Shown here: positions 53,370-63,425 of the stretch, piece by piece
Numbering within the stretch: the stretch's first letter is position 1
Layout: every line of letters starts with the position of its first letter
Source of the DNA: Pseudomonas sp. TMP9
Lineage (GTDB): Bacteria > Pseudomonadota > Gammaproteobacteria > Pseudomonadales > Pseudomonadaceae
DNA length: 64,000 nt
Assembly (NCBI RefSeq): GCF_037943105.1
Contig: NZ_CP149803.1
Span: 1-64,000 of the forward strand
Reading direction: 5' to 3'
Notes under the pieces: model-generated
Told to the model about the DNA's origin: nothing
Seen by the model: the letters and a program-made list of their open reading frames with translations, nothing else
The model's database searches: none
Program-made: the position numbers and the translations under genes

Positions 53370-54710
53370 TCAGTCCAGCTTGAGCACCTTGGCCAAGAGA
53401 ATCTTCGGGCCTTTCATCTTTTTGATGATGATGCGCAGGCCGTCCACCTCCAGCACTTCCTCTTCCTCGGGCATGCGCTTGAGGGTTTCATAGATCAGTC
53501 CGGCCAGGGTTTCCGCTTCGACATGGTCGAGGTCGACCCCGAGCAGGCGCTCAACTTTAGCCAGCGGCGTGTCACCGCGTACCAGCAGCTTACCTGGCTG
53601 ATAGGCGAGGATGCCGCGCTCGGCTTTGCGGTGTTCATCTTGAATATCGCCGACCAAGGCTTCCAGCACGTCTTCCATGGTCAGGTAGCCGATCACTTTG
53701 CCGTCGGCTTCTTCGACCAGCGCAAAGTGCGAGCCGCCGTGGCGAAACTGCTCCAGCAGGTTGGACAAGGGCATGTGCCGGTTAACCCGCTCGACGGGGT
53801 GCATCAGGTCGGCCAGTTTTAGTGCCGAGGGCAGCATCTCCAGCAGGGACAGGTGCAGCAGCAGGTCTTTGATATGCAGCACGCCGACAAAGGTACCGTT
53901 AGCGTCATCGTAAATGGGGTAACGGCTGTACTTGTGCCGGCGGAACACGCTGAATACCTCGTCCAGCGCCGCATTGAGCGGCAGGGACACCAGGTCTTCG
54001 CGCGAATTAGCCCAGTCCACCACTTCCAGTTCGCCCAGCTCAACGGCTGAGGCTAATACACGCATGTCCTGATCATTGCTGGTGCTGGCGCGGCTGGAGT
54101 GCAGAATCAACTTAAGCTCGTCGCGGCTGTAGGGATGCTCATGGTGCGGGCTGGGTTCGTCTTGGCCGGCCACGCGCAGGATGGCCTTAGCGCTGGCATT
54201 CAGCAGAAAGATGGCGGGGTACATCGTCCAATAAAACAGGTATAGCGGCGCCGCCGTCCACAGCGACAGCAACTCGGGTTTACGCAAGGCCCACGATTTA
54301 GGTGCCAGTGCGCCAACCACAATATGCAGGTAGCAAATGACAAAAAAGGCGCTGAAGAAGGCGATGCCATGCACCAGCCTCGGTGAGTCGATGCCGATGG
54401 CCGCCAGCAGCGGTTCGAGCATGTGCGCAAAAGCCGGCTCGCCAACCCAGCCGAGGCTCAAGGAGGCCAGGGTGATGCCCAGTTGGCAGGCTAAAAGATA
54501 GGCATCGAGTTGGTTGTGCACGGTGCGCAAGATATGCCCGCGCCAACCGTTTTCTGTTGCAAGAGCTTCAACCCTATTGCGGCGCAGCTTAACGATGGCG
54601 AACTCAGCGGCGACGAAGAAGCCATTGAGCAACACCAGAAACAGGGCGAAGAGCATAAGGCCGAAATCGGCGAAGTAACTGCTGGCCGCGTAACTCGTGA
54701 AAGGGTCCAT
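53370..54710 (-). CDS. CNNM/CorC-type membrane protein with CBS domains
   Basis: The 446-residue protein has an N-terminal DUF21 (CNNM) membrane domain with four helices (to about 190), a CBS pair (about 210-340, FRRHKYSRYPIYDD and EADGKVIGYLTMEDV) and a C-terminal CorC_HlyC domain (360-440). The family is linked to magnesium/cobalt homeostasis and was once called hemolysin-like. It follows phoR on the same strand by 68 bases. The 170 bases between it and the M23 gene hold only short stems (ggctcg/cgagcc near 53248). Confidence 0.88.
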   Translation of the reverse strand: MDPFTSYAASSYFADFGLMLFALFLVLLNGFFVAAEFAIVKLRRNRVEALATENGWRGHILRTVHNQLDAYLLACQLGITLASLSLGWVGEPAFAHMLEPLLAAIGIDSPRLVHGIAFFSAFFVICYLHIVVGALAPKSWALRKPELLSLWTAAPLYLFYWTMYPAIFLLNASAKAILRVAGQDEPSPHHEHPYSRDELKLILHSSRASTSNDQDMRVLASAVELGELEVVDWANSREDLVSLPLNAALDEVFSVFRRHKYSRYPIYDDANGTFVGVLHIKDLLLHLSLLEMLPSALKLADLMHPVERVNRHMPLSNLLEQFRHGGSHFALVEEADGKVIGYLTMEDVLEALVGDIQDEHRKAERGILAYQPGKLLVRGDTPLAKVERLLGVDLDHVEAETLAGLIYETLKRMPEEEEVLEVDGLRIIIKKMKGPKILLAKVLKLD

Positions 54711-54778
54711 AAAAGGTTCGGGTAGTGGATGGCCGTTAGAGGGTGCAGGCTGGCTGTTGCCTTTGCAAGTCGTGGCGC

Positions 54779-56086
54779 CTATTGGCCACGCCGCACCACT
54801 TGCCCGTTGGGGAAGTGGCAGGTAAATACGCTGCCTGAGCCCAAGACACTGCTGATATCCAAGCGGGCTCGATGGCGCAGCAACACATGCTTAGCGATGG
54901 CCAGGCCAAGGCCGGTACCGCCGGTGTTGCTGGCGCGGCTAGAATCTACCCGGTAAAAGCGCTCGGTCAGGCGCGGCAGGTGTTTGGCTTCGATGCCCAG
55001 GCCGGTGTCCTCCACGCTGAGGTGCGCGCCCTGTTCGTCGCCCCACCAGCGGATGCAGATTTCGCCTTCATCCGGCGTGTATTTCACCGCGTTGAACACC
55101 AGGTTAGAGAACGCGCTGCGTAACTCCGCTTCGCTGCCTTTGAGTTTCAGGTGTGGGTCAGCTTCCAAGCTGATGCGGTGATGACGCGCGCCGGAGAGCG
55201 CTTGGGCATCGTTTTTGATGCTCAGCAATAACAGATCAACTGCCACTGGCTGGTTATCTGAGGGGTAGTCGGTGGCTTCAAGTTTGGCTAATAAAAGCAA
55301 ATCATTGAGCAGGTTTTGCATGCGCCCGCCCTGCTGCTGCATTTGCTGCAGGGCACGTAGCCAGCGCGGGTTGATGTTGTCGACGTTGTCCAGCAAGGTT
55401 TCCAAGTAGCCTGAAATCACTGTCAACGGGGTGCGCAGTTCGTGGGACACGTTGGCGACAAAGTCTTTGCGCATTTGCTCCAGTTGATGCAACCGAGTGA
55501 TGTCGCGCACCAGCATCAGGTGTTCACGGTTGCCATAGCGGGTGATATGGAACTGTAGGCGCAAACGGTCATTAATCGGCGAAGGCAGTTCCAGCTGCTC
55601 GGCGTAGTTATGACTTTCGAAATACTCAAAAAAGCGCGGGTCGCGCACCAAGTTAGTGATTTGCTGCCCACTGTCCTGCGGCGTTTTCAGGCCCAACAGT
55701 TTTTCTGCTGCGATGTTCCACCATTCCAAGTTGCCGTCGCGGTCGAGCATGATCACGGCATCTTTCAGCGCCGCCGTGGATTCTTGTACGCGATCAATCA
55801 CCGCCTGCAGGCGGTCGCGTGCTTTCTGATCGCGGCGCTGCAAGCGGTAAATGCTGTCGAGGACGTCGCCCCAAAGGCCGTAACCCTCTGGCGGCGTTTC
55901 ATCTGCCTGGCGGGTACGCAGCCATTTGTGCAGGCGCAACAGTTGTTGCAGGTGCCAACCGAGGTAACCGGCAAGGCCGATTACTAAGGCCCAAGCGTAC
56001 TCGCCGGTGATCAAGCCGAGCAGTAGGCAGACACCCACTAACAGCAGCAAGCGACGTATCAGTGGGCCGCGCCAGTCTTGATTCAA
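54779..56086 (-). CDS. phoR: Phosphate regulon sensor kinase PhoR
   Basis: PhoR phosphorylates PhoB when phosphate is low. The 435-residue protein has membrane helices near residues 10-50, a PAS domain (about 85-190, AVIMLDRDGNLEWWNIAAEK), HisKA with the phospho-His in NVSHELRTPLTVISGYLETLL, and HATPase motifs NLVFNAVKYTPDEG and GTGLGLAIAKHVLLRH. I chose the TTG at 56086, which gives MNQDWRGPL like other pseudomonad PhoR proteins. A TTG at 56104 is also possible; no ATG fits. It starts 55 bases after phoB. Confidence 0.93.
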   Translation of the reverse strand: MNQDWRGPLIRRLLLLVGVCLLLGLITGEYAWALVIGLAGYLGWHLQQLLRLHKWLRTRQADETPPEGYGLWGDVLDSIYRLQRRDQKARDRLQAVIDRVQESTAALKDAVIMLDRDGNLEWWNIAAEKLLGLKTPQDSGQQITNLVRDPRFFEYFESHNYAEQLELPSPINDRLRLQFHITRYGNREHLMLVRDITRLHQLEQMRKDFVANVSHELRTPLTVISGYLETLLDNVDNINPRWLRALQQMQQQGGRMQNLLNDLLLLAKLEATDYPSDNQPVAVDLLLLSIKNDAQALSGARHHRISLEADPHLKLKGSEAELRSAFSNLVFNAVKYTPDEGEICIRWWGDEQGAHLSVEDTGLGIEAKHLPRLTERFYRVDSSRASNTGGTGLGLAIAKHVLLRHRARLDISSVLGSGSVFTCHFPNGQVVRRGQ

Positions 56087-56141
56087 TTCACATTCATCCG
56101 CCAATCAATCGGTGGTTAGCCAGGTCATGCCGCGGCACAGC

Positions 56142-56831
56142 CTAGCTTTTGGTGGAGAAACGGTAACCCGTGCCGCGCACGGTCTGCACCAGGTTTTCGT
56201 AAACCTCACCCAACGCTTTGCGCAGACGGCGGATATGCACGTCGACGGTGCGCTCCTCCACATACACGTTGCCGCCCCAGACCTGATCAAGCAACTGGCT
56301 GCGCGTGTAGGCACGCTCTTGGTGAGTCATAAAAAACTGCAGCAAGCGATACTCAGTGGGGCCCATCTCGGCGGGCTTACCGTCGATAGTGACGCGGTGG
56401 CTGACCGGGTCTAGCAGCAGACCGCCAACTTCGATGGGCCCCTCGCTGTCAACCGGACCGGCACGACGCAGCACGGCTTTTAGGCGCGCGACCAGTTCGC
56501 GTGGGGAGAAGGGCTTGGTGATGTAATCATCGGCACCGACTTCCAGGCCTTGGATTTTGTTGTCCTCTTCGCCTTTGGCGGTGAGCATGATGATTGGAAT
56601 ATCGCTGGTCAGCTCATCGCGCTTGAGACGCCTGGCCAGTTCGATGCCGCTGGTACCAGGCAGCATCCAGTCGAGCAGAATAAGGTCAGGTTTACGGTCT
56701 ACGATGATGGCGTGCGCCTGCTGGGTATTCTCCGCTTCTAGGCAGTCATAGCCGGCCATCTCTAGGGCCACGGCGATCATTTCACGGATCGGTGCTTCGT
56801 CATCGACGATCAGGATGCTCTTGCCAGCCAT
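56142..56831 (-). CDS. phoB: Phosphate regulon response regulator PhoB
   Basis: PhoB activates Pho genes after phosphorylation by PhoR. The 229-residue protein has a receiver domain with Asp54 in [10 protein letters not shown] and Lys in [10 protein letters not shown], and a C-terminal OmpR-type winged helix with [20 protein letters not shown] and [11 protein letters not shown] Pho box lies 53 bases upstream, so autoactivation is likely. It is the first gene of phoB-phoR and possibly the CBS gene. Confidence 0.97.
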   Translation of the reverse strand: MAGKSILIVDDEAPIREMIAVALEMAGYDCLEAENTQQAHAIIVDRKPDLILLDWMLPGTSGIELARRLKRDELTSDIPIIMLTAKGEEDNKIQGLEVGADDYITKPFSPRELVARLKAVLRRAGPVDSEGPIEVGGLLLDPVSHRVTIDGKPAEMGPTEYRLLQFFMTHQERAYTRSQLLDQVWGGNVYVEERTVDVHIRRLRKALGEVYENLVQTVRGTGYRFSTKS

Positions 56832-56884
56832 GCGTCAAACCTCAGGTCATCTCTCTGTTATGGGCTGCATTAGATAACGCAATT

Positions 56885-56902
56885 ATTGCAGCCTTATGAC
56901 AG
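56885..56902 (-). promoter_or_regulatory. Pho box upstream of phoB
   Basis: On the minus strand CTGTCAT-aagg-CTGCAAT fits the 7+4+7 pattern, the first half being a perfect consensus. It supports positive autoregulation of phoBR. Confidence 0.85.
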
Positions 56903-56949
56903 TCGTGTGGCGCGGCTCTGTAACGATGCCCACATCGGCGGGGTTATGC

Positions 56950-57843
56950 CTACCCGCGCAACGCGTAATCGAACACCACGCCAAGAAAAATCGCCAGTCC
57001 GGCCCAGTGGTTGTGTAAAAACGCATTGAAGCACGCCATTGGCTTACGATTCTGGGTCTTGTGGTATTCCCAGGCAAAGCAGCCGGCCGCAACCAGAAGG
57101 CCGGCATGGAAGTACACGCCCAACTCGAAACGCGCCGCCGCTAATAACAGGCACAGCAACGCCAAGCCCTGAAGGATGACGATGATCAGGCGGTCGGCAT
57201 CGCCAAACAGAATGGCGGTGGATTTCACCCCAATCTTCAGGTCGTCGTCGCGGTCAGCCATGGCGTAATAGGTGTCGTAGGCCACCGTCCACAGCAGGTT
57301 GGCGATATACAGCAGCCAAGCCTCCGGCGTTACGCTACCGGTTTCGGCGGTAAACGCCATGGGCATGCCCCATGAGAATGCCGCCCCCAGCACCACCTGC
57401 GGGTAGAAGGTGAAGCGCTTCATAAAGGGGTAGCAGGCCGCCAATGCCAGGCCGCCAAATGACAGCCAAATAGTGCTGGCGTTGGTAAACAGCACCAGTA
57501 CAAAACTCAGCGTCAGCAGCACGGCAAACAGAATCAGCGCTTCGCGCGGTTGCACCCTGCCGCTGGCCAGCGGGCGGGCTTTAGTCCGGCTGATGTGGCC
57601 GTCGATTTTGCGGTCTGCGTAATCATTAATGACGCAGCCGGCAGCGCGCATGAGGAATACGCCGACGATGAAGATAAACAGGTTCTTCGCGCTCGGTACA
57701 CCTTCGGCCGCCACCCACAACGCCCACAGCGTCGGCCATAGCAGCAGGTAAATGCCAATGGGCTTGTCCAGGCGCATCAGCTGAATAAAGTCCCAAGCGC
57801 GCGGATGCAAGCGGTTGAGTGAGTGCAGCAAGCGGGTATACAT
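56950..57843 (-). CDS. ubiA: 4-hydroxybenzoate octaprenyltransferase
   Basis: UbiA prenylates 4-hydroxybenzoate in ubiquinone synthesis at the inner membrane. The 297-residue protein has about eight membrane helices and both Asp-rich motifs, [11 protein letters not shown] and [12 protein letters not shown], which bind Mg-prenyl diphosphate. I chose the ATG at 57843, with GGAG nine bases upstream; an ATG at 57858 has no ribosome-binding site. ubiC lies upstream on the same strand, supplying its substrate. Confidence 0.95.
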   Translation of the reverse strand: MYTRLLHSLNRLHPRAWDFIQLMRLDKPIGIYLLLWPTLWALWVAAEGVPSAKNLFIFIVGVFLMRAAGCVINDYADRKIDGHISRTKARPLASGRVQPREALILFAVLLTLSFVLVLFTNASTIWLSFGGLALAACYPFMKRFTFYPQVVLGAAFSWGMPMAFTAETGSVTPEAWLLYIANLLWTVAYDTYYAMADRDDDLKIGVKSTAILFGDADRLIIVILQGLALLCLLLAAARFELGVYFHAGLLVAAGCFAWEYHKTQNRKPMACFNAFLHNHWAGLAIFLGVVFDYALRG

Positions 57844-57910
57844 CGAGCGCGTCTCCATGCGAGTTATGGCGGATTATACGGAGTCGGTGCGCGAGGTGGC
57901 CTCACCCATC

Positions 57911-58465
57911 CTAAGGCTCAAGGGCGGTAGCGGCCCAGAAGGCCGGCAGGAATACTTCAGCGACCAAAACGCTCAATGCGCCTCGACTAAAGCATGAGCG
58001 GCGCGCCCATAAATCGGTGCCTCGTACGGCTTCGGGCAGCCAAGCGGCGGGGTAGTGGCAGGCCTGCAAGGGCCCGCGAGCAAAGGCGCGGTCACTGAAC
58101 AGTAATTCGCCGAGGGAGCGACTGCCAAGCTTATCGAGGCTCATGTTCGCTGTTTGCAATGCGCTGCGTGCCGCCACGCTACGGGCAAATACCCACGGCC
58201 GTTGATCCCCACGCAGAAACACCTCACGCACCCAGCCCTGGCTGCCTTCGGCGACATTCAGAGCGGCGCATTCGTCACTGCGCAGGCTTTGCCAGCCTTC
58301 GCTCAGGGGCACAACGCTGAAGCGATTGGCTGACAATTCGATCAGGCGCTGGGTGAGCGAGTCTTGGTTGATGAACAGCCAGCCGTAAACGTCCGCCACC
58401 GGAGGCGGTTGCAATTGGCTGGCGGTTAACCAGTGGGGCGGATCAGCAAGGAGGGCGTCGGACAC
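57911..58465 (-). CDS. ubiC: Chorismate lyase (chorismate pyruvate-lyase)
   Basis: UbiC converts chorismate to 4-hydroxybenzoate and pyruvate, the first committed step of ubiquinone synthesis. The 184 residues include DSLTQRLIELS, the WVREVFLRG strand that borders the active site, and SLGELLFSD. I chose the GTG at 58465, which gives a product of family length; the frame stays open to 58603 but without a matching sequence. It precedes ubiA by 67 bases. Confidence 0.9.
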   Translation of the reverse strand: MSDALLADPPHWLTASQLQPPPVADVYGWLFINQDSLTQRLIELSANRFSVVPLSEGWQSLRSDECAALNVAEGSQGWVREVFLRGDQRPWVFARSVAARSALQTANMSLDKLGSRSLGELLFSDRAFARGPLQACHYPAAWLPEAVRGTDLWARRSCFSRGALSVLVAEVFLPAFWAATALEP

Positions 58466-58602
58466 GGTCGAGAAGTCACCACAAACGAAAGCGTAGGAGT
58501 GTAACAAATGCCGATAAGCATCCAGCGACCTGCCACGCCAAACACTTATGGCTGCATACGCGCGCCTTGGGGTCCGATAGCTCAGTTGTGGCGCACTCCT
58601 CA

Positions 58603-59382
58603 CTACGCCCAGCCCTCAAGGCGCATGGTGGCTCGGACCAAGCGTTGCTCTTCTTCTTCAATCTCTTTGAGGTTGTCGCGGATGCTATGGATGTGTGCGC
58701 GTGCTGCGCGCTGGGCTTGCTCGGGTAGGCGTTCGATAACCGCGTGATAGAGGCGCGTGTGCTGGCGGTCGATCTGGCCCTTCTGCACAGGCCGGTGGTA
58801 CAGGTTGTTGACCGAGGCGAATACCGTGCTGAGCATCAAATCAGTCAGCGACTGCAAGGTGTGCAGCAACACCGGATTATGCGACGCCTCGCAAACGGCC
58901 AAGTGGAAAGCATGGTCAAGGCGGGCATGTTCACGCGGCTCGGCGGGGACTGCTTGGCTGTGGGCCGCGAGCATTTCTTCATAGCGGCGGGTTAGCAGGA
59001 CGAAATCCGCGTCGGTACCGCGCAGGGCGGCCAAGCGCGCCGACTCGGCTTCGAGAAGAGCGCGCACCTCAAGTAGGTCGAAGAGGGTGCGCGGCTGCGA
59101 GTTGAACAGGTGCATCAGCGGGCTGGCGTCGCGTGGCCCGTTCAGCGAGGCCACTCGCGAGTCACGGCCTTGGGCTGTCTCGATGATGCCGCGACCACGC
59201 AGCACCTTCAGCCCCTCGCGCAGGGCTGAACGGGATATGCCCAGCTTCTCGCACAGGCGCCGTTCCGAGGGCAGCGCCTGGCCGACCTTGAGCACACCGT
59301 CGACGATCAAGCGCTCGATACGTTCAGCGACCACATCACTGACCTGGCGGCGTGTTTCAGGGCTTTCAGCGGTCATATCCAT
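58603..59382 (-). CDS. glcC: Glycolate operon regulator GlcC (FadR/GntR family)
   Basis: GlcC activates the glycolate oxidase genes in response to glycolate. The 259-residue protein has an N-terminal winged HTH (LPSERRLCEKLGISRSALRE) and a FadR-type C-terminal ligand domain with the metal His/Asp residues (LDHAFHLAVCEASHNPVL ... QHTRLYHAVI). It is divergent from glcD, and a GlcC-type operator sits nine bases before its own start, so autoregulation is likely. Confidence 0.94.
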   Translation of the reverse strand: MDMTAESPETRRQVSDVVAERIERLIVDGVLKVGQALPSERRLCEKLGISRSALREGLKVLRGRGIIETAQGRDSRVASLNGPRDASPLMHLFNSQPRTLFDLLEVRALLEAESARLAALRGTDADFVLLTRRYEEMLAAHSQAVPAEPREHARLDHAFHLAVCEASHNPVLLHTLQSLTDLMLSTVFASVNNLYHRPVQKGQIDRQHTRLYHAVIERLPEQAQRAARAHIHSIRDNLKEIEEEEQRLVRATMRLEGWA

Positions 59383-59390
59383 ACTCCGAG

Positions 59391-59409
59391 AAACTGGTAG
59401 GACCAGTTT
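59391..59409. promoter_or_regulatory. GlcC/FadR-type operator next to glcC
   Basis: aaactggt and accagttt are exact 8-base arms around agg. The core TGGTnnnACCA is the FadR-subfamily half-site arrangement. The site lies between the glcC ribosome-binding site and the promoter. Confidence 0.82.
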
Positions 59410-59501
59410 TAACTAGCTGATCACGAGGTGATCAATATAAGGCGCTAATCCAGTAAAGGTAAGGTCTGGTGCGACATTACGTCGCCAAGTGGAGTGAAAT
59501 A

Positions 59502-59516
59502 ACTGGTCATACCAGT
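59502..59516. promoter_or_regulatory. GlcC/FadR-type operator in the glcD promoter region
   Basis: actggt and accagt flank cat, the same TGGTnnnACCA core as at 59391-59409. The two centres are 109 bases apart. This site lies 113 bases before glcD. Confidence 0.82.
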
Positions 59517-59629
59517 AAGTAAGACGATGGACGCTGGGCGCACAAGTCTCTACACATGGGTCACAAAAAGCAGGCCGCTGCGCTATTGGCACTGCACAAA
59601 AGAACCCGCCACGCGAGAGAGAGCCTGCC

Positions 59630-61129
59630 ATGAGTATTCTTTACGACGAGCGCGTTGACGGGGTACTGCCCAAGGTCGATAAGTCAGCCCTGCTGGCTGA
59701 ACTGCGTGAGCTTCTGCCGGATATGCACGTGCTGCACACCCAGGAAGACCTTAAACCCTACGAATGCGATGGGCTCTCGGCCTATACCACCACGCCGATG
59801 CTGGTGGTGTTGCCGGAGCGCATTGAGCAGGTCGAGCGCCTGCTCAAGCTCTGCTATCAGCGTAATGTGCCCGTGGTCGCACGCGGCGCTGGCACGGGCC
59901 TGTCGGGTGGTGCGTTACCACTTGAGCAAGGCATTTTGTTGGTGATGGCGCGCTTCAAGCACATCATCGAAGTCAATCCCGCAGGCCGCTATGCGCGGGT
60001 GCAGCCTGGTGTGCGCAACCTGGCCATCTCCCAAGCCGCCGCCCCCTATGATCTGTATTACGCACCGGATCCGTCCTCGCAAATCGCCTGTTCAATTGGC
60101 GGTAACGTCGCCGAGAACGCCGGGGGTGTGCACTGCCTGAAATACGGCCTGACCGTGCACAACCTGCTCAAGGTCGACATCCTTACCGTCGAAGGCGAGC
60201 GCATGACCCTCGGCAGTGATGCCCTGGATTCACCGGGTTTCGACCTGTTGGCCTTGTTCACGGGCTCCGAAGGCATGCTCGGCATCATCACCGAAGTCAC
60301 CGTCAAGCTGTTGCCTAAGCCGCAGGTGGCGAAAGTGCTGCTGGCCAGCTTTGACTCGGTGGAGAAGGCCGGTCGCGCGGTGGGTGAAATCATTGCGGCC
60401 GGGATCATCCCCGGCGGCCTGGAGATGATGGACAACCTGGCGATTCGCGCCGCTGAAGATTTTATCTACGCTGGCTACCCGGTGGATGCCGAAGCCATCC
60501 TGCTCTGTGAGTTGGACGGTGTGGAAGCCGATGTGCATGACGAGTGTGACCGAGTTAAGGCCGTACTGATCCAGGCCGGCGCCACCGAGGTGCGCCTAGC
60601 GCGTGATGAAGCGGAGCGCATCAGATTCTGGGCCGGGCGCAAGAACGCCTTCCCGGCGGTGGGACGTCTTTCGCCAGACTATTACTGCATGGACGGCACC
60701 ATCCCGCGCCGCGAGCTGCCGGGCGTGCTCAAGGGCATCAGCGACCTCTCCGAGGAGTTTGGTCTGCGTGTGGCCAACGTGTTCCATGCCGGTGACGGCA
60801 ACATGCACCCATTGATTCTGTTTGATGCCAACCAGCCCGGCGAGCTGGACCGCGCCGAGACCCTGGGCGGCAAGATCCTCGAACTCTGCGTCAAGGTCGG
60901 TGGCAGCATCACCGGCGAGCACGGCGTGGGCCGCGAGAAGATCAACCAGATGTGTTCCCAGTTCAACAGCGACGAGCTGACCCTGTTCCACGCGGTCAAA
61001 GCAGCCTTCGATCCGAGCGGCCTGCTCAACCCCGGCAAGAACATTCCGACCCTGCACCGCTGCGCCGAGTTCGGCTCCATGCATGTGCACCACGGCAAGC
61101 TGCCTTTTCCTGAACTGGAGCGTTTTTAA
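59630..61129 (+). CDS. glcD: Glycolate oxidase FAD-linked subunit GlcD
   Basis: GlcD is the FAD-binding catalytic subunit that oxidises glycolate to glyoxylate. The 499-residue protein belongs to the PCMH/vanillyl-alcohol oxidase family, with FAD contacts PVVARGAGTGLSGGALPLEQ and SIGGNVAENAGGVHCLKYG and the C-terminal motif ITGEHGVGREK. It is the first gene of glcDEFGB and ends in a TAATG overlap with glcE. Confidence 0.96.
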   Translation: MSILYDERVDGVLPKVDKSALLAELRELLPDMHVLHTQEDLKPYECDGLSAYTTTPMLVVLPERIEQVERLLKLCYQRNVPVVARGAGTGLSGGALPLEQGILLVMARFKHIIEVNPAGRYARVQPGVRNLAISQAAAPYDLYYAPDPSSQIACSIGGNVAENAGGVHCLKYGLTVHNLLKVDILTVEGERMTLGSDALDSPGFDLLALFTGSEGMLGIITEVTVKLLPKPQVAKVLLASFDSVEKAGRAVGEIIAAGIIPGGLEMMDNLAIRAAEDFIYAGYPVDAEAILLCELDGVEADVHDECDRVKAVLIQAGATEVRLARDEAERIRFWAGRKNAFPAVGRLSPDYYCMDGTIPRRELPGVLKGISDLSEEFGLRVANVFHAGDGNMHPLILFDANQPGELDRAETLGGKILELCVKVGGSITGEHGVGREKINQMCSQFNSDELTLFHAVKAAFDPSGLLNPGKNIPTLHRCAEFGSMHVHHGKLPFPELERF

Positions 61130-62193
61130 TGGTTATGCGGCATGACGCAGATGCCAGTGCGGCGCTGCTGGAACAAGTCAATCACAGCCTCAACAGCTCG
61201 ACTGCATTGCGCATTCAAGGCGGCAATAGCAAAGCGTTCCTCGGCCGCAAGGTCGAGGGTGAAGTGCTGGATATTCGCGCCCACCGCGGCATTGTCAGCT
61301 ATGACCCGACTGAGCTGGTGATAACCGCGCGCGCCGGCACCCCGCTGGCTGAGTTAGCAGCAGTACTCGATGAGGCCGGGCAGATGCTCACCTGCGAGCC
61401 TGCACAATTCGACGGCGCGGCGACCCTTGGCGGTATGGTGGCCAGCGGTCTTTCGGGCCCGCGCCGACCCTGGTCTGGTGCGGTACGTGACCTGGTGCTG
61501 GGCACACGCCTGATCACCGGCCTGGGTAAACACCTGCGCTTTGGTGGCGAGGTGATGAAGAACGTCGCCGGCTACGACCTCTCGCGCCTACTGGCCGGCA
61601 GCTTTGGTTGTCTTGGGGTGATTACCGAGGTATCGCTCAAAGTGCTGCCCAAGCCGCGCCAGTGCCTCAGCCTGCGCCTTGAAATGGACGCCGTCTTGGC
61701 CCTGCAAAAGCTCGCCGAGTGGGGCCAACAGCCGATTCCGCTGAGCGCCGCCAGTCACGATGGTAAAGCCTTGCACCTGCGCCTGGAGGGCGGTGAAGGT
61801 TCGGTAGCGGCGGCTCGCGAACGTATCGGTGGCGAGCTGCTTGAAAGCGCTTATTGGGCTGACCTGCGTGAGCAGCGCTTGGGCTTCTTTGCCGATCCAC
61901 GGCCGTTGTGGCGGTTATCAGTGCCGAGCCATACCGGCGTGCTGGCATTGCCCGGTGAACAGCTGATCGACTGGGGCGGCGCACAACGCTGGTTGAAGTC
62001 TGATGCTGATGCCGCGCTGATTCGTCAAACCGTCGCCGCAGTCGGTGGCCACGCCACCTGCTTCACGGCCGGCCACTGCGACAGCCCATTTCATCCGCTG
62101 GCTGCACCGCTGCTGCGCTATCACCGCCAGCTTAAAACCCAGCTCGACCCCCAGGGCATCTTCAACCCTGGCCGCCTGTATGCCGAGGTATAG
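61129..62193 (+). CDS. glcE: Glycolate oxidase subunit GlcE
   Basis: GlcE is a second FAD-binding subunit of the complex. The 354-residue protein carries the PCMH core (AATLGGMVASGLSGPRRPW ... MKNVAGYDLSRLLAGSFGCL) but is shorter than GlcD. Its start overlaps the glcD stop by one base (TAATG), and glcF follows two bases after its stop, which indicates tight coupling. Confidence 0.95.
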   Translation: MVMRHDADASAALLEQVNHSLNSSTALRIQGGNSKAFLGRKVEGEVLDIRAHRGIVSYDPTELVITARAGTPLAELAAVLDEAGQMLTCEPAQFDGAATLGGMVASGLSGPRRPWSGAVRDLVLGTRLITGLGKHLRFGGEVMKNVAGYDLSRLLAGSFGCLGVITEVSLKVLPKPRQCLSLRLEMDAVLALQKLAEWGQQPIPLSAASHDGKALHLRLEGGEGSVAAARERIGGELLESAYWADLREQRLGFFADPRPLWRLSVPSHTGVLALPGEQLIDWGGAQRWLKSDADAALIRQTVAAVGGHATCFTAGHCDSPFHPLAAPLLRYHRQLKTQLDPQGIFNPGRLYAEV

Positions 62194-62195
62194 CT

Positions 62196-63413
62196 GTGCA
62201 GACCAATCTGAGTGAACAAGCCAAGCTACTGCCGCGCGCCGAGGAAGCTGAACGTATCCTGCGCAGCTGTGTGCATTGTGGCTTCTGCAATGCCACCTGC
62301 CCGACCTATCAACTGCTGGGCGACGAGCTGGACGGCCCGCGCGGGCGCATCTACCTGATCAAGCAGGTGCTTGAAGGCAATGAAGTCACCGTCAAGACCC
62401 AGCTGCACTTAGACCGCTGCCTCACCTGTCGTAATTGTGAAACCACCTGCCCGTCGGGTGTGGAGTACCACAACCTGCTGGATATCGGCCGCGCCGTGGT
62501 CGATGCCGCCGTGCCCCGTCCGCTGGCGCAACGGGTATTGAGTGAAAGCCTGCGTGCGGTAGTGCCACATGCGGGGCTGTTCAAAAGCCTGACTCAGGTC
62601 GGCCAAATATTCCGCCCGCTGCTACCGGCCAGCCTCAAGGCCAAGCTTCCGCGCGCGGTAACTGCTGCCAAACCACGTCCTGAACCACGCCATGCCCGCC
62701 GGGTGCTGATGCTGGAAGGCTGCGTACAGCCTGGCCTGGCACCCAACACCAATGCCGCCACGGCGCGGGTACTTGACCGCTTAAACATCAGCGTCACGCC
62801 GATCTATGAAGCCGGCTGCTGCGGCGCGGTGGACTACCACCTCAACGCCCAAGAGCGAGGCTTGCAGCGCGCCCGGAAAAATATCGACGCCTGGTGGCCG
62901 GCTATTGAACAGGGCGCTGAGGCCATCGTGCAGACAGCCAGCGGTTGCGGTGCCTTCGTCAAAGATTATGGCCACTTGTTGGCGCAGGATTTCGCCTATG
63001 CGGAGAAGGCCAAGCGCGTCAGTACGTTGGCCAAAGACTTGGTTGAGGTGCTGAGCGCCGAACCGCTGGAGCAGTTGGGTGTGCACGCCGACAAGCGTTT
63101 GGCCTTCCATTGCCCTTGCACCTTGCAGCATGCGCAAAAGCTCGGCGGCGCGGTCGAGGGCGTGCTCAGCCGCCTTGGCTTCGGCTTGACCGCCGTGCCC
63201 GACAGCCACCTGTGCTGCGGTTCGGCCGGGACCTATTCGCTGACCCAGCCGGAGCTGTCCAAGCAGCTGCGCGACAACAAAATGAATGCCCTGGAAAGCG
63301 GCAAGCCGGAGGTGATTGTCACCGCTAACATCGGCTGCCAAACCCACCTCGACGGCGCCGGTCGCACCCCTGTGCGGCACTGGATCGAACTCGTCGAAGA
63401 AGCCCTGAATTAA
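62196..63413 (+). CDS. glcF: Glycolate oxidase iron-sulfur subunit GlcF
   Basis: GlcF carries electrons from the flavin subunits to the respiratory chain. The 405-residue protein has two 4Fe-4S motifs, [14 protein letters not shown] and [14 protein letters not shown], in the first 90 residues. Two cysteine-rich CCG domains follow ([11 protein letters not shown] and [10 protein letters not shown]). It starts with GTG two bases after glcE. Confidence 0.96.
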   Translation: MQTNLSEQAKLLPRAEEAERILRSCVHCGFCNATCPTYQLLGDELDGPRGRIYLIKQVLEGNEVTVKTQLHLDRCLTCRNCETTCPSGVEYHNLLDIGRAVVDAAVPRPLAQRVLSESLRAVVPHAGLFKSLTQVGQIFRPLLPASLKAKLPRAVTAAKPRPEPRHARRVLMLEGCVQPGLAPNTNAATARVLDRLNISVTPIYEAGCCGAVDYHLNAQERGLQRARKNIDAWWPAIEQGAEAIVQTASGCGAFVKDYGHLLAQDFAYAEKAKRVSTLAKDLVEVLSAEPLEQLGVHADKRLAFHCPCTLQHAQKLGGAVEGVLSRLGFGLTAVPDSHLCCGSAGTYSLTQPELSKQLRDNKMNALESGKPEVIVTANIGCQTHLDGAGRTPVRHWIELVEEALN

Positions 63414-63425
63414 CCGGAGAACACC

